The notes under the pieces are model-generated. The model ran no database searches. It was not told the DNA's origin and saw only the letters and a list, made by a program, of their open reading frames with translations. Shown in pieces: positions 1 to 11,400 of a stretch of DNA of 64,000 nt. Each line of letters begins with the position of its first letter. Position 1 is the first letter of the stretch. The DNA comes from Blepharisma japonicum. Its lineage: Eukaryota; Ciliophora; Heterotrichea; Heterotrichida; Blepharismidae. The position numbers and the translations under genes were made by a program. The stretch is taken from the NCBI GenBank assembly GCA_949751835.1, contig CATKHK010000036.1:124001-188000 (forward strand), given 5' to 3'.

Positions 1-2358
1 TTCACTGCACGAGGATATGGAAAAATCAGCCACTTTTGAGTTAATTAGCTCTCCAAGCTTATTTTCATCCACAATAGTAAATGCAGGAATCCATATTTCT
101 TCTTTAACGTCCTCAACTTTGGTTATCCTTGATAAAACTTCTTTTGCATAATTAAAAGCAATAGATCCATTACTTTCTGAGCAAGGGATAAAAAATGCAC
201 TAAAATTTGGGTCTTCTGTAGGGACGATATATGCCAATAAATCATCAGATTTCATAATATTTATTTGGGTTTGGTAGATACGGGTGTATGAAATCCCATT
301 AATTATTGTTGTCATAGATTTGGGCCAGGAAAGGCCTAATGCTGAGCACGAAACTGAGGTTTCTGAGTCTTCTTTGAAATCAGATAAGGTTAGGCCTATA
401 GATCGAAGGTCGTTTAATGCTCCGTCATATTTTTCTTTTCGAAATCTGAAGGCTGGGGGCACCCATGATGCTTGCATTTTTCCGATAAGGTCTTGGACTT
501 TGTGACCAAGGTCAGATTCTGATGAAAATTGACCTAGCGCACGAAGTGCGCATGAAATTCCGATTAGGCTGAAATAAGGACTGTGGGTAGGAATTGTACG
601 AGAATTGTTTGAAATTTGTGCAGCGCAGCCATATGCAATTTCTATAGAATCTCCAAAAAGCTGCTTTGCAGGCAAATTTTCATCTAATGGAGCAGTTTCA
701 GGTCTTCTCAGCCCTAACAGCTGTAATGGAGTTTTATCTCCAGTATAAATCATTTGTTTCCACCTAAATCCCAATTTATCAAAATGCTCCTTAATTGATT
801 TATCAGCTTCATATTTCCCTTGTTCATTGACTTTTGAAATGATTCCGCTTCTTATTTCAATGCATGGGTAATTTTCCCAAATATACCCTACCATCATATT
901 TAAAATTTCTCCAAAAGCTTGCAAAGATTCTGCTGAAATGTGTGAAATCATAAGCCTTTTTTGTACTGATTTTTGGTTTTCTAAATTTAGTATCACAAAA
1001 CCTATGATATTTTGATGCTGCCTTATCCACAGATATGCAGGAAATCTCAAAGATTGAGAAATGACATACGCGTTTTCAGGCTTCCCTAATGCTTCTTTTA
1101 GGTTTTCAGGAACCTTGTTAGAATACTCAGCAATTTGTTGCTCTATGTCGTCTCCAGATAAAGACTCAATAAAAAGTCTTTCAGTTACCAATGGTTGCGG
1201 CTCAATATTTACAGGGGTTTCTGGTGGTTTAATGTGTATTTTTGACTCTTCTGGAGATGCATCGCGGCTGTTATCTCTTGAGAATAAAGATCTGTTGGAT
1301 TTATTTCGACCCCGGGCAGAGCTTCTCCTTGAGCTTTTGGAGTCTTCATTTTCTTTATCTGAGTTTACTTGAGGAGGATCACTATTAAAAGCGTGCGATT
1401 TATTTCGTAAGTCAAATAAAGTTTCTCGTACAGGTGCAGCTGACACTCCTTCTTCTAATAGAATCATTTCGCATTTCCTTATCCTACTAAGTAAAGAATT
1501 CGCTATTGGAAGTTCCAATTTTTTTGGAGATTTCATTTTTCCTAAACTCACAGAGCTCGCATATACGAAAAATGGGTCTGATTTATTAGAAATATAAATT
1601 AAGTCCGCAATAATTGTTTCTGCAAGATAAATAGTATCAGTTTTCATTTTTATCAAATAATTTTCATCATTTATAAGAAACTCGATTTTTGAAGGCGACA
1701 AGTTTTGATTTAAACTTGATAATTTTTCTCTCCAGTTTTGTATCAGCTCCACAGCATTCAGCGAAAGCGTCCTTAAATTTGACAATTTGTCAGCTAATTC
1801 TTGTCTGGAAATCGAGTTTCTATCTTTTTGAGTCAGTTTTTTCAGTTCTAATAATGCTTGTTCTCGTGCATTTATAGTTTTAATTGCGTGTAAGAGGACG
1901 CTTTTATTATTGCCTGTTTCATCCATTTCTTTAACCATCTTATTTGCTTTTTGTTTTGCTGGCAAATTTTCAATAGCTGATAAAAATAACCTTTGCTGAT
2001 ACTCAGGAACACCTTTTTCTTCCCAGAGTTCTACTAGGTTATCAGTTAGTTTTTTAAAGATCTGTCCTTTCAATACTGGCGGTTTGCCTACTCCAATTCC
2101 TTTATTTGATGCAGATTTGGGGACTCTATTAGGAATATCATTAGCTTTCCTTATTTTTCCTGGTGCCGCAATAATTTTTTTCCTTTTTGTCACGCCTAAA
2201 TGAACTTGTATATGCCGATCTTTATTTGCATCATAATCAGGAAGTTTGTCGAGATGAAATCTGCTGTCCCAAGATTGTTCTCGCATCTGGATATCGTGTT
2301 TAGAAGACCTGCGGAAAGGCCGGGCGCCTGGAATACGAAGAATACCATGTTCGAACAT
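1..2358 (-). CDS. Large protein with GNAT-like region, truncated by the window edge
   Basis: The frame is open from an ATG at 2356-2358 to base 1 (786 codons, no stop), so the C-terminus lies outside the window. I do not recognise the family. The first 80 residues are basic and Pro/Gly-rich. Residues about 90-230 are helical and Lys/Glu-rich, consistent with coiled coil. Residues about 330-390 are a Ser/Arg/Glu-rich low-complexity linker. Residues about 430-545 alternate short strands and helices in a pattern resembling a GNAT acetyltransferase fold (for example a FPAYLWIRQHQNIIGFVIL-like strand pair), but no clear acetyl-CoA loop could be assigned. The remainder looks globular. The upstream gene is divergent, with about 140 bp between starts. 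The reading frame is secure; the function is not. Confidence 0.8.
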   Translation of the reverse strand, partial: MFEHGILRIPGARPFRRSSKHDIQMREQSWDSRFHLDKLPDYDANKDRHIQVHLGVTKRKKIIAAPGKIRKANDIPNRVPKSASNKGIGVGKPPVLKGQIFKKLTDNLVELWEEKGVPEYQQRLFLSAIENLPAKQKANKMVKEMDETGNNKSVLLHAIKTINAREQALLELKKLTQKDRNSISRQELADKLSNLRTLSLNAVELIQNWREKLSSLNQNLSPSKIEFLINDENYLIKMKTDTIYLAETIIADLIYISNKSDPFFVYASSVSLGKMKSPKKLELPIANSLLSRIRKCEMILLEEGVSAAPVRETLFDLRNKSHAFNSDPPQVNSDKENEDSKSSRRSSARGRNKSNRSLFSRDNSRDASPEESKIHIKPPETPVNIEPQPLVTERLFIESLSGDDIEQQIAEYSNKVPENLKEALGKPENAYVISQSLRFPAYLWIRQHQNIIGFVILNLENQKSVQKRLMISHISAESLQAFGEILNMMVGYIWENYPCIEIRSGIISKVNEQGKYEADKSIKEHFDKLGFRWKQMIYTGDKTPLQLLGLRRPETAPLDENLPAKQLFGDSIEIAYGCAAQISNNSRTIPTHSPYFSLIGISCALRALGQFSSESDLGHKVQDLIGKMQASWVPPAFRFRKEKYDGALNDLRSIGLTLSDFKEDSETSVSCSALGLSWPKSMTTIINGISYTRIYQTQINIMKSDDLLAYIVPTEDPNFSAFFIPCSESNGSIAFNYAKEVLSRITKVEDVKEEIWIPAFTIVDENKLGELINSKVADFSISSCSE

Positions 2359-2496
2359 TTAAATTATAAGGAAAATTAGGATAAATAACTGATGAAAAGA
2401 AACTTCCATCATAAAAGATTTTTAGAGATGAAAAATATAAGAAAAAGGAGATAAATTAATCAGGAATAAGATAAAAGATATTAAAATATTTATAAA

Positions 2497-3231
2497 ATGT
2501 CTGCCCAAATGTCGACCAAGTTGTTGAAAGAGGTATTCTTTCAGAATCTTAAAGGAACTGGTGGGAGTGACTCAGGAAGCAAAGTGAATATCCCTTCAGA
2601 AGACCCTATTGAAGTATATAATCATGCCATAAGACAATTCAATGCTAAGTGTAATCGCACCAATGAGAATGGCCATTATGAAAAACTCACAAATAATTGA
2701 TTTTATAAGGCTTGAATGCTGAGATGGTTTACAAGAATTCGTGCAGACTCGAACTGTCTGTTCTTAATGCTATCGTTTTTAGCAAGCTTTGCTATAGGAA
2801 TTATTCCGTATTTGAACATAATTGATTTTACTATTTGGTTTATTATACTTTTATTCTATGAAAAACAGAGAAAAATTCATAATGTAAATGCAAAAATCAG
2901 CCAGAACCCATTTCAGTATATGATTTTTGACCCAGAAATATGCAGACAAGCCGGATTAATGAATGCATATTATGAGTTACCAATTTCTGCATTGAGCACT
3001 GTTGGGTTAAAAGAAGCACAAATTCAGATGCTGAAAGGGAGAGCTGGGAAAAGCGGAGTGGTCATTTTTATGGTTTATAACGAAAAATTCAGAAGAGCTT
3101 ACACCAGTTTTGGGTGGCTAAGGTATCTTAATATATTTCATATGCTTGTGATTGTAGGTGGAATTATCTTTGCTAATTTTTGGCTTTTCCCAAAACTTGG
3201 AATTTCAGAGTTTGCAGGAACTGGTGTGTAG
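2497..3231 (+). CDS. Small multi-pass membrane protein
   Basis: A 244-residue protein when the in-frame UGA codons at 2698 and 2713 are read as Trp; it stops at TAG. The N-terminal 75 residues are hydrophilic (Ser/Gly/Asn/Lys) and probably cytosolic. Two close hydrophobic stretches at about residues 87-125 (NCLFLMLSFLASFAIG, then FTIWFIILLFYE) and a third near 210-232 (MLVIVGGIIFANFWLF) predict three membrane segments with a basic region between them. No signal peptide and no recognised family. It is divergent from the left-edge gene and lies 144 bp upstream of the pseudokinase on the same strand. Confidence 0.75.
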
Positions 3232-3375
3232 GTTAATATAAAAATTAGGCTAGTAAAAGAGTAATTTTTTTAATTAAAATACCAATATTTATAGATCTTA
3301 TTTGATAAAGGATATAGATTAACAAATTTTGAAATTTCTTTTACTTGAACCTATGAAATGATTATCCATTTATAA

Positions 3376-4347
3376 ATGCAAATTGATTTTAGCAATGGAG
3401 AAAGCTATGACATACTTTTTCACTATTCGCGATATAATTTTCCATATACAAGAGCAAGAACTCGCAATATAAAAAGTAAGGATTTAGCAACTATTGAAGA
3501 GATGAATCTCACAGATGATAATTTTGCTAGGCGGCAGTTCAAATGCATAGAAATTATGAAGCATTTAGATCATGAAAATATATTGACTCGCTTTAGTGTG
3601 CATTATAAAAATAGAAAATATTATTTTGTAACAGAAAATTTATCATCCGATTTGTATGATGTTATATATTATGACTGCCCCTTGGAAAATAGAGATTTTA
3701 AAATAATAATTTATCAAGTTTTACAAGGATTATTAGCTTTGCATTCTGCTGGAATTGTACATAATCATATTTGTCCAGAAGCAATTTGGATTAATGAAGA
3801 TTTGGATGTGAAGTTTTCAGAATTTCTATTTGCTACAGAAGTTAATAAAGAATATAACGATATTATCGCAGGCTGGACAACTTATGCTCCAGAAATAATC
3901 TGTGAAGCACGACATATAACAGGAAAAGCTGATATATGAAGTTGTGGATGCATCTTATATGAACTTGTAGCTAGGAAACCTTTTTTAATTGTAGGAAATA
4001 TTTCTAATGCTATAATGCGAATTATTGAAAAAATAGGAATGCCTGATGAAGATGATATGTATTTTGTAGAGGATGAATATTTAACAAATTTATGATCTTT
4101 TCAAGATCTCATAAGGCAAAACATAATTGAAAATGATGACAAACTATTGATAGATTTGTTAAACAAAATGCTTGTTTTTAACCCATTAAAAAGATGGGAT
4201 GCTGAAAAATGCTTGCAGCATCCTTATTTTGAAGAAATATTAGAATATTTTCCTAATACACCAAAGATTTCTGATAAACTGTTTGATTGAAATGAATTGA
4301 AGAAGAAAATTCCTAGAAAAGAAATTTTAAAGATGATTAATCTTTAA
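3376..4347 (+). CDS. Protein kinase-fold pseudokinase (CMGC/MAPK-like)
   Basis: A 323-residue protein with a kinase fold but without catalytic residues. The MAPK/CDK-like C-lobe is clear: the hinge region ends in SSDLYDVI, YAPE serves as the APE motif, and residues 186-190 read ADIWS followed by GCILYELV, where the Trp is encoded by UGA at 3937-3939. It has a late helix with KRWDAEKCLQHPYF. The HRD motif is replaced by HNH (residues 129-131) and DFG by SEF (148-150), and no Gly-rich loop is visible at the N-terminus. Family knowledge says the HRD Asp and DFG Asp are needed for phosphotransfer, so I infer a non-catalytic scaffold or regulator. TTATAA sits directly before the ATG. It stops at TAA, 70 bp from the convergent LRR gene. 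Confidence 0.88.
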
Positions 4348-4417
4348 ATAATTATCATATTTAAAACTTTTAAAATTTTTATCTATAAAAGCATAATCCT
4401 TCATTAAAAATCTTAAG

Positions 4418-6499
4418 TTATTTCTTACTTTTTCCTTTCTTTTTTGGTTTTGCTGGCTCTTTTGCTGCGCTTGCCGGCTCAGGCTGCACATTAGCTTCTG
4501 GTGGCCTTGAAGCTCTTAGCTGATTCAATTCTTGTTCTACCTTGCTCATTTCCTCCCTTACCAGTCGTGTTTCTTCTTCAATTGCATTAGTTTCTTTCCT
4601 TGTTGCTTGTATCTTCTCCTGCAGCTCTCTAATAATTTCTGGCATATCCGTTTCTAAATCCCTATTTTCTTCTTCCAGTTGCTTGATTTCCTGCTGAATC
4701 TGTTCTTTTTTGGCCAATTTTTCTTCATATTCCTGTTTCATTTCTTCAATGGTTTTCCTATATTTATTTTTCATGGCTTCTAGTTCCATTTTTGCCTTTG
4801 CAATTCTGTTTTCTTTATCAGCGATCATAGTCTGCTCTTCTTGTATTTTTTGCCGCTCAAGCTCTCTTTTAGCTTTTTCGTTTTCTCTTAAAACTTCAAT
4901 TTGGGTCATGACGTCTTCTCTAAGCTCTTTTACTTTGTCTACCTCACTAATTTGCTTATGTAGCAAATCTTCAGCTTCTGCAAGTTTTCTTCGTTCATAT
5001 TCAAGTCTGTATTGTTCATTTTTAAGCCGATTTGGCTCAGCGTTTTCTCGCTCCCTTTTATTTCTTTCACAAATTTTTTTTATTCGAGAAATGCAGGCGT
5101 GGCTAAGCCTGTTTCCAGCTAAAAGGACTTTGCATAAGAAATAATTTGCGTCTAAGCATTCAAGGAGAAGTCCTTCTAGTTTTTCTGATATAAAATTGTC
5201 AGAAAAGTTCAGCTGAGTCAAATATTTGTTGTTAATAATTGAAGTAAAAAAGGTCTCGACACCTCTGTCACCAATTCTGCAAGACCCTAGGTTTAAATTT
5301 TCAATTTTGCAAGGATAATCAGGGGAGCTTAAAATATTCGCAAAGGCAATTGCAGCTTCGTCACCCAAATAATTTTTACTCATATTTAAGGAACGGATTT
5401 TGGTCTGTGGCAGCACTTGAGCGACTGCTGAAGCACCAAGGGGCCCGATTTCATTGAGAGCAATATTTAATTCTCTTATTGTTCGGTTGACTCTGAGGGT
5501 TTCTACGAGATGGGAAATTCCTTCATCTCCAAGGATGTTGCCTTTTAAATTTAGAGATACAAGAGTAGAACTTTTGACTAAGCCACTTGCTACGTTATCT
5601 GCACCTGAGGGTAGTAATTCGTTGTATTCTAGAACTAATTTTTTTAGCTTTTTCGAGGAAGAGATTAGTTTTTCGATTGTTGGCCCTGCTTGAGCTGTTA
5701 TGTAATTTTTACTTAAATCTAAGCTTTCAAGTTTATTTGCGTTTTTAATAATAAAAATCGCTCCTTCAGTCCTCAATTCATTTTCTGAGATTTTCAAGTG
5801 TTTTAGTGACATATTCTGAGTTAACGCAATTCCAAAACATTCTCCTCCATTGGCGCCAATATCATTATCTTCCAATATAAGTGTGTCAATAGAAGAATTT
5901 TTTAATAAAATTGCTGCTAAACAAGTTGCTCCTTGCAGGCCCAAGGAGTTTTTCCTCATGCTTCCTTCTTGTAGACCTAAATTAAGGACTTTTAGAGTAG
6001 GATGATTACTAATGACATCGACTAAATTTTCAAGCCCATCTCCAGATATCATATTTGAGGCTAAATTCAGCTGTTCAATGTCAGTTGACTCCAAAATATT
6101 CTTTACAGCGTGCATTCCATAGTCTGATATAGCATTATCGGCTAAATTAAGCTTGGTTAATTTTCGGCAGATTAAAGAGTTTGCGAGAGAAATGATGGAG
6201 TTAATACCAAGGCGCATACCATTCAAATTTATCACTTCGGTATTTTGGTCATTTCGCTTTAGAACGTCTTCACGGAAATTGCGTGCCCCATCAGCATCTA
6301 ATGGCTCTCCTGTGTCATGGCAGCGGGCGTTATACAGCTCAGCATAAAGATCGTCTTCAAAAATAGAGAGGACAGGATTTTTATATTTGTAGGTAACTGA
6401 TATTAAATTCCCAGCATCGTCATATTGGGCAACTTCTTCTTTTTCAAGCATGCCTTTGTTCTTTTTTACGCGCTGGCCTTCAAGACTTCTCTTATTCAT
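4418..6499 (-). CDS. Leucine-rich repeat protein with C-terminal coiled coil
   Basis: A 693-residue protein. Residues about 90-460 hold roughly a dozen ribonuclease-inhibitor-type LRRs (units like KLTKLNLADNAISDYG, about 28 residues each). Residues about 480-665 are an almost uninterrupted Glu/Lys/Arg coiled coil, followed by a Pro/Ala-rich segment and a very basic KKKGKSKK end. The LRR-plus-coiled-coil order recalls LRRC45, a centrosomal linker protein, and many ciliary LRR proteins, but the match is architectural only. No UGA codon is needed. The frame ends at TAA, and the start is the first ATG after a TATA-rich stretch. Confidence 0.88.
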   Translation of the reverse strand: MNKRSLEGQRVKKNKGMLEKEEVAQYDDAGNLISVTYKYKNPVLSIFEDDLYAELYNARCHDTGEPLDADGARNFREDVLKRNDQNTEVINLNGMRLGINSIISLANSLICRKLTKLNLADNAISDYGMHAVKNILESTDIEQLNLASNMISGDGLENLVDVISNHPTLKVLNLGLQEGSMRKNSLGLQGATCLAAILLKNSSIDTLILEDNDIGANGGECFGIALTQNMSLKHLKISENELRTEGAIFIIKNANKLESLDLSKNYITAQAGPTIEKLISSSKKLKKLVLEYNELLPSGADNVASGLVKSSTLVSLNLKGNILGDEGISHLVETLRVNRTIRELNIALNEIGPLGASAVAQVLPQTKIRSLNMSKNYLGDEAAIAFANILSSPDYPCKIENLNLGSCRIGDRGVETFFTSIINNKYLTQLNFSDNFISEKLEGLLLECLDANYFLCKVLLAGNRLSHACISRIKKICERNKRERENAEPNRLKNEQYRLEYERRKLAEAEDLLHKQISEVDKVKELREDVMTQIEVLRENEKAKRELERQKIQEEQTMIADKENRIAKAKMELEAMKNKYRKTIEEMKQEYEEKLAKKEQIQQEIKQLEEENRDLETDMPEIIRELQEKIQATRKETNAIEEETRLVREEMSKVEQELNQLRASRPPEANVQPEPASAAKEPAKPKKKGKSKK

Positions 6500-6948
6500 A
6501 TAAATATGAATAAAAATCGATGAAATGGGAAATTTATAAATGTAAAACGGAGAGGCAACAACAGGGAAATGTGAGTCAATTTACCTGCTACACACTCTCC
6601 AACATTCTTAAAACGATAAAGGCAGGAAAAATTAAGAAATAAAAGAATAAACTACGAAATTGACTTGGATAAGCATTTTATGAGCAATTTTAGAGAATAA
6701 AGTAGCAATTGTCTAGATTATATGCGTTATTAGTATTAAAATAAATTTTCTTATGAAGAAATTTCCTTTGAATTCTTATCCTTTGAATCCTTATAAATAA
6801 TTTTAAATTAAAATCAAGTATTTGGCTCTCTTTTTCTGAGTTTACTTGCAATTTCTATTTCTAAAAGGCCACAAAAGAATCTAATTGATATTAAATTTCC
6901 AACAATTTTACCTCCATGAATTACTCATACTTATCAGAATCAAATTTA
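6500..6948. other. Intergenic, AT-rich
   Basis: About 450 bp between two minus-strand genes. The only open frame I see is a 40-codon plus-strand ORF beginning near 6520, with no family resemblance. I see no RNA gene, tandem repeat or mobile element. Confidence 0.5.
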
Positions 6949-7380
6949 TTAACGTAAAGCACTATCCCAATCAGCCAAGCATGACGGTCCTTTTTGCATG
7001 ACATCTTCTCTGCATGCAGTTCTCTTTGCATTTCCTTGTCTATCAATCAATACCAACATTGGAATTCCTGAAACCCCATATCTTTGAGCTACCCCATTCC
7101 TATGAGCTTGGTCTGCAAATGGAATTGCAAGTCATGGCATAGTTTCAAAGTATTCTTGGAATTGATCAGGGGATCTATCAGCACTTGAAAAAATAATTTC
7201 CACTTGTTTATGATTTGCATTTACAGATTCATAAAATAGTGCAAGTTTAGGGGTAAATGCTCTGCAAGGAGGACACCAGTGGGCTGAGAAATAAATTAAG
7301 ACATATCTTGCGTTGCTGAGAGAGGCTGTTGGGACTGGCCCATGCTTGCTCATGAGTGTTGGTCCAAATAATTCTTCCAT
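6949..7380 (-). CDS. Tryparedoxin/nucleoredoxin-like thioredoxin-fold protein
   Basis: A 143-residue thioredoxin-fold protein. The active site WCPPC is at residues 35-39 (C36, C39), followed by R-AFTPKLA and then the characteristic MPWLAIPF, whose Trp is encoded by UGA. The cis-Pro loop is GVSGIPMLVLID. These features match the tryparedoxin/nucleoredoxin family, which reduces protein disulfides. It has no signal peptide, so it is probably cytosolic. Its length is normal for a single-domain tryparedoxin. It stops at TAA (6949-6951). The PW motif is a strong local confirmation of the UGA = Trp reading. Confidence 0.93.
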
Positions 7381-7716
7381 GATTTATTATATAATGTCAG
7401 ATATCACTATTAGCTGAATATTTTCTGTTAAAAATTACCTCCTAATTTAAATATGCTTAATTTTTGAAAAATTGCTTCTGATAGGCATTTTTTGATTAAA
7501 AACAGTTTTTATTTTTGAAATTTTTTGAAACTTATAAACTCCATAATAACGACTCAAAAAATTTTAAGCTATTGAGTCGAAAATATTCATCAAAACTCAG
7601 AAAATTGCTTTTATCATATATAAACTTGTAGAATCTTGATGGCGATTAATTTTTATTACTTTAGCAAGCTGTTTCTTAACATCAGAGATATTTAATGAAA
7701 GAATGAAAAGAATTTT
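7381..7716. other. Intergenic with a short inverted repeat
   Basis: This stretch separates two minus-strand genes. It holds GACTCAA ... TTGAGTC (about 7551-7578) with a 14-nt AT-rich spacer, which could form a 7-bp stem. Nothing else is recognisable. Confidence 0.4.
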
Positions 7717-7992
7717 TTATCTTAAAGCTTCTAAAAGTTGTCTAATGAGTACCTTGAATTCATTGACATCGATAGTTCCACTTCCATCAGCATCTAAAAC
7801 TTTTAGGGCTTGGTCAACTGCTTGGTCACTTGGTGGTGCAATGTTAGCTTCACGGGCAACTTGAGCCATGGCAAGTTTTAGCTCTCTTCTATCAATTTGG
7901 CCAGAGTGATCAGCATCAACTTGGTCAAAGACTGCTTTAGTCACCTCTATGAGTTTTTGTTCGTCGCCTAGAATATCGTCAATAGAAGCCAT
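7717..7992 (-). CDS. Small two-EF-hand calcium-binding protein
   Basis: A 91-residue protein with two canonical 12-residue EF-hand loops: residues 26-37 (D-A-D-H-S-G-Q-I-D-R-R-E) and 67-78 (D-A-D-G-S-G-T-I-D-V-N-E). Positions 1, 3, 5, 9 and 12 carry good calcium ligands in both. The size equals one calmodulin lobe, similar to S100-sized or half-calmodulin proteins common in ciliates. No lipidation motif. GGCTTATAA lies about 10 nt before the ATG. The function is presumably calcium sensing; the partner is unknown. Confidence 0.92.
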   Translation of the reverse strand: MASIDDILGDEQKLIEVTKAVFDQVDADHSGQIDRRELKLAMAQVAREANIAPPSDQAVDQALKVLDADGSGTIDVNEFKVLIRQLLEALR

Positions 7993-8462
7993 TTATTTTT
8001 ATAAGCCTTCTTTCTAAATAAAGCCCTTAAAAAATTAAGGAAGAAATTTACAATAATTTGATATAATATATGAAAAAGAAAAGTATATTTTTATTTGATT
8101 AACAGAGTTAAATATATATCAAAAATCAAATTGAACCAAATTTTTTTACTATATATGAATATTTTGCTATTTATAAAGCTTTTAAAGGAAGAGTGACTTA
8201 TTTATTTATTCTTCATTAAAATATTGATTATTTAAGATATTTGTCGAACAACAAAGTAAAAATTAATTTGAAAAATTTTGAAAATATTTCTTTTTATTTC
8301 TTAATTAATTTTATATGATTAGAGATCTAGAATTTTTAATTGTGTTCAAATAGGATCATTTTTAATACATAAGCAATATTTTGCTTTATGTTTAAGAGTT
8401 TAGTCAACCATTTATCTCCAGCTTTTTTCTTGAAAGTAAAATAATAACTCCATAATTTTTAA
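7993..8462. other. Intergenic, divergent promoter region
   Basis: About 470 bp of very AT-rich DNA between the divergent EF-hand and giant coiled-coil genes. It should contain both promoters. No ORF or RNA gene is visible. Confidence 0.5.
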
Positions 8463-11400
8463 ATGAGGCACAGAAGTCTAGATATGCCAGCACCTAGCTC
8501 AGCTAATCCTTCATCTCTAAATAAAGGCCAAATTTTACCTCCTTCAAATGTAGTAACTTGCTTACACGAAAAATTAGCAGGCTTAGAAAAAAAATACAAT
8601 CAATTTGTCGGGCAGTGCTCACAACTTATGGATGAGAAGTCACAAAACATCTCCCCAAATAGCTTCTTTTCAGATGAATTTCTTTCAACATTTAATCATT
8701 TATCTCCTGATCGCACAAAATATGACTCAACCTATTACAATCAAATGGGACAAGCAGGAATCCAAAAGATTTTTAAAAATGTAGTTGCAAAAATTGAGTT
8801 TGTATGAGAAAGAATAATACCATTACTTTCTCGGAGGACAAATTACAAAGAAGAAGCCTCAGATTTATTTTCTGAATTAAAAGAGTACATTTGAAGTCAG
8901 ATGTTTGAAAAAGGTGATATGGAAGTTGACAGTGGAGGAGAAACCCATAACGCCAAAGAGGTTCAAAGATATCAAGAAATATTGAAATCAATAATAGAAA
9001 GTAAAAAAGAGGCTGATGAAAAAATTGAAGAGCTAAAAGACCTTTTGAATAAGAAAAAACTTGAAAACATCAAACTTGAATATAAAATCCAACAATTTCA
9101 AAATAAAATTGAGTCTTTGGTAGATGAGAACAAAAAACTCAAAAATGATTTTGAAATTGGTGATGCGCTCTCAAAGACATTACCTAAATCCAAAAACTTA
9201 AGCAATGAGCCAGTCAATAGATTTAGAAACATGCTGTCTCCTAGTAGAAAAAGCGATTCTGAAGATTTGAAATTTGAGTTAAAAAAAACAAAAGAAGATT
9301 TGAAAAGAATTATGGTAGAAAGAGACCTACTCAAAACATGAAAAGAAACTACATCAAAGTCTTTGATTCAAGATTATGAAAACGAAAAAGCTTTATTTCA
9401 AAGTAAATTAGATTCTTTACAAAAAAAGCTGCTAGGATTTTCAAAAGTTGCACAAAATTTAGTTGAAGATAGTTTTAGGCATGAGATGACACTAACAAGT
9501 GGCGATTGGGGACATCTTCAATATAAAACTCAAGATAATCGAAGTATAAGTAGATCTAGACAAGAAAGTCCTATGCTAAGTCCACTAGAATCTCCAAAAG
9601 CTTCTGATACAAATAAAGGATCTTCATGCTCACAATACGAACAAATTGAATTTGTACAATCAAGGCCTTTTGGAAAAACTACAAATTCATTCATTAAAAA
9701 ACCTGAAAGAAAAACTCATTTAAGGTCCCAAAAGCCTGCTGAAAGAAGATCACCTAAAATAACGGAGCGTTATGGAGAAACAATTGAAGATTTAAAAAAG
9801 ACTATGCAAGCTGCTAATAAAATTTCTAAAGAAAAAATCCAAGATTTTATAATGAAATTTGAAAATGACATACAAAAGCAAATGAGGGCGATAAACAATA
9901 ATGTTGAGGATAAAATAGATTTATTTGAGAACTCATTTAAAAATATGCATGGAAAACTTCAGAGCATTTTTGATACTATGATTTCTTATACTACAATAAA
10001 TAATAAAAGAAAAGAAACAATTGATAATTTAGAAAGAAAATTAAAAACACTTCAATCTGAGATCGAAAAACATATATCTATGGAAGAATTTCTTGATGGC
10101 AAAATCAAAGCTAAAAGCTCAGAAATCCTTCAATTGACAACTGAGAAAAATGATGTGAATAAAAAATATCAAGATTTGCAAAAGAAATATAAGGAATTAG
10201 ATGAAAATTATCAAGGCATTGGATCACAAACAAAAGATCTTGAAAATGAATTGCATCATAAAAATGACGAATCAATTGCACTAAATAAAAAATATAAGGA
10301 AGAAATGTATATTGCTGGAGCGAGAGTAGAAAAATTACTTATGGAAATTTATGATTTAAAAGACAAAAATAATGAGCTAGAGAACCAAAAAAATGAGATG
10401 ATACAAGATATTGAGAAATCACATGAAATGCTTAAAAATATCCAAAAGTCAATGGAAATTAATGAGCAAACAATATTAAATCTTAGAAAAGATGCAGAAA
10501 AACATAAAGAAACTGATAGTGAAATGATAAAGCTAAAAAAAGAATTAGATATCTCTTGTAAAAATGAAAAAGATTTATACGAGAAAATTTCTAAATTAAA
10601 ATATGATGCTGAAAATGAAGCCAAAACATATAGGAATGAGCTTATTAGATTAAACCAAACCCTTGATGATTATAAAGCTAAATTTGAAGACCAAAATCTT
10701 AAAATATCATCACTATCTACAGAAATTGAAAATTTACACTTTACCAATGAAGAATTAAAAGATGAGCTTCTAGAGGCAGCCAACTCAAGAAATATTCTAG
10801 AAAATAAAGAAAAAGCTGGTAAAGCACACCTTGAAAAAGTCTTGGAAGAAAAAAATTTATTAATTCAAGACCTCAAATCAAAAGACGAAAAAACTCAAAA
10901 ATTGAAATTAAAATTTGATGATTTGGTAAAAGAGCACAAAGATTTAGAATTAAAATATGCGAACCAAGCAAAAGAAATGATTCTTTTAAACACAGATATT
11001 CTTAGAACCCAAAATGATAATTTATCATTAAATGATGAGCTGAATTCTTTAAAGCTAGTTCACAATAAGCAAGAAAATGAGCTTGAATTATTAAAGAAAT
11101 CATATAATGATAATGAGTTGAGTCTCAAAAATTCTAATGAAACTATTGCATTGCTGAATGCTCAAATAAAAGAAAAAGAATCTGCTATAAGCTTAAATAA
11201 TGAAAAAATTGTTATCTTAGAAAATGAAATTTCTCAGCTTTCCGAAAAATCAAATCAGCACGAAACTTGCATTCATAATATCAAAGAAATTGAATCTAAG
11301 CTTCTTACTGTATCCAAAGAAAAAGATTTCTTAGAAAAAGAATTAAAATGTTTAAAAAATTTAAACACAGATTTAACTTATGAAATTGAGGCGAAATTAT

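Noticed and set aside
4710-5144. 144-codon plus-strand ORF opposite the LRR gene
   Set aside because: It is Ser/Phe/Leu-rich antisense of the coiled-coil coding sequence and has no independent support.
6520-6642. 40-codon plus-strand ORF starting MKWEIYKCKT
   Set aside because: Too short, no homology or context; listed only within the intergenic note.
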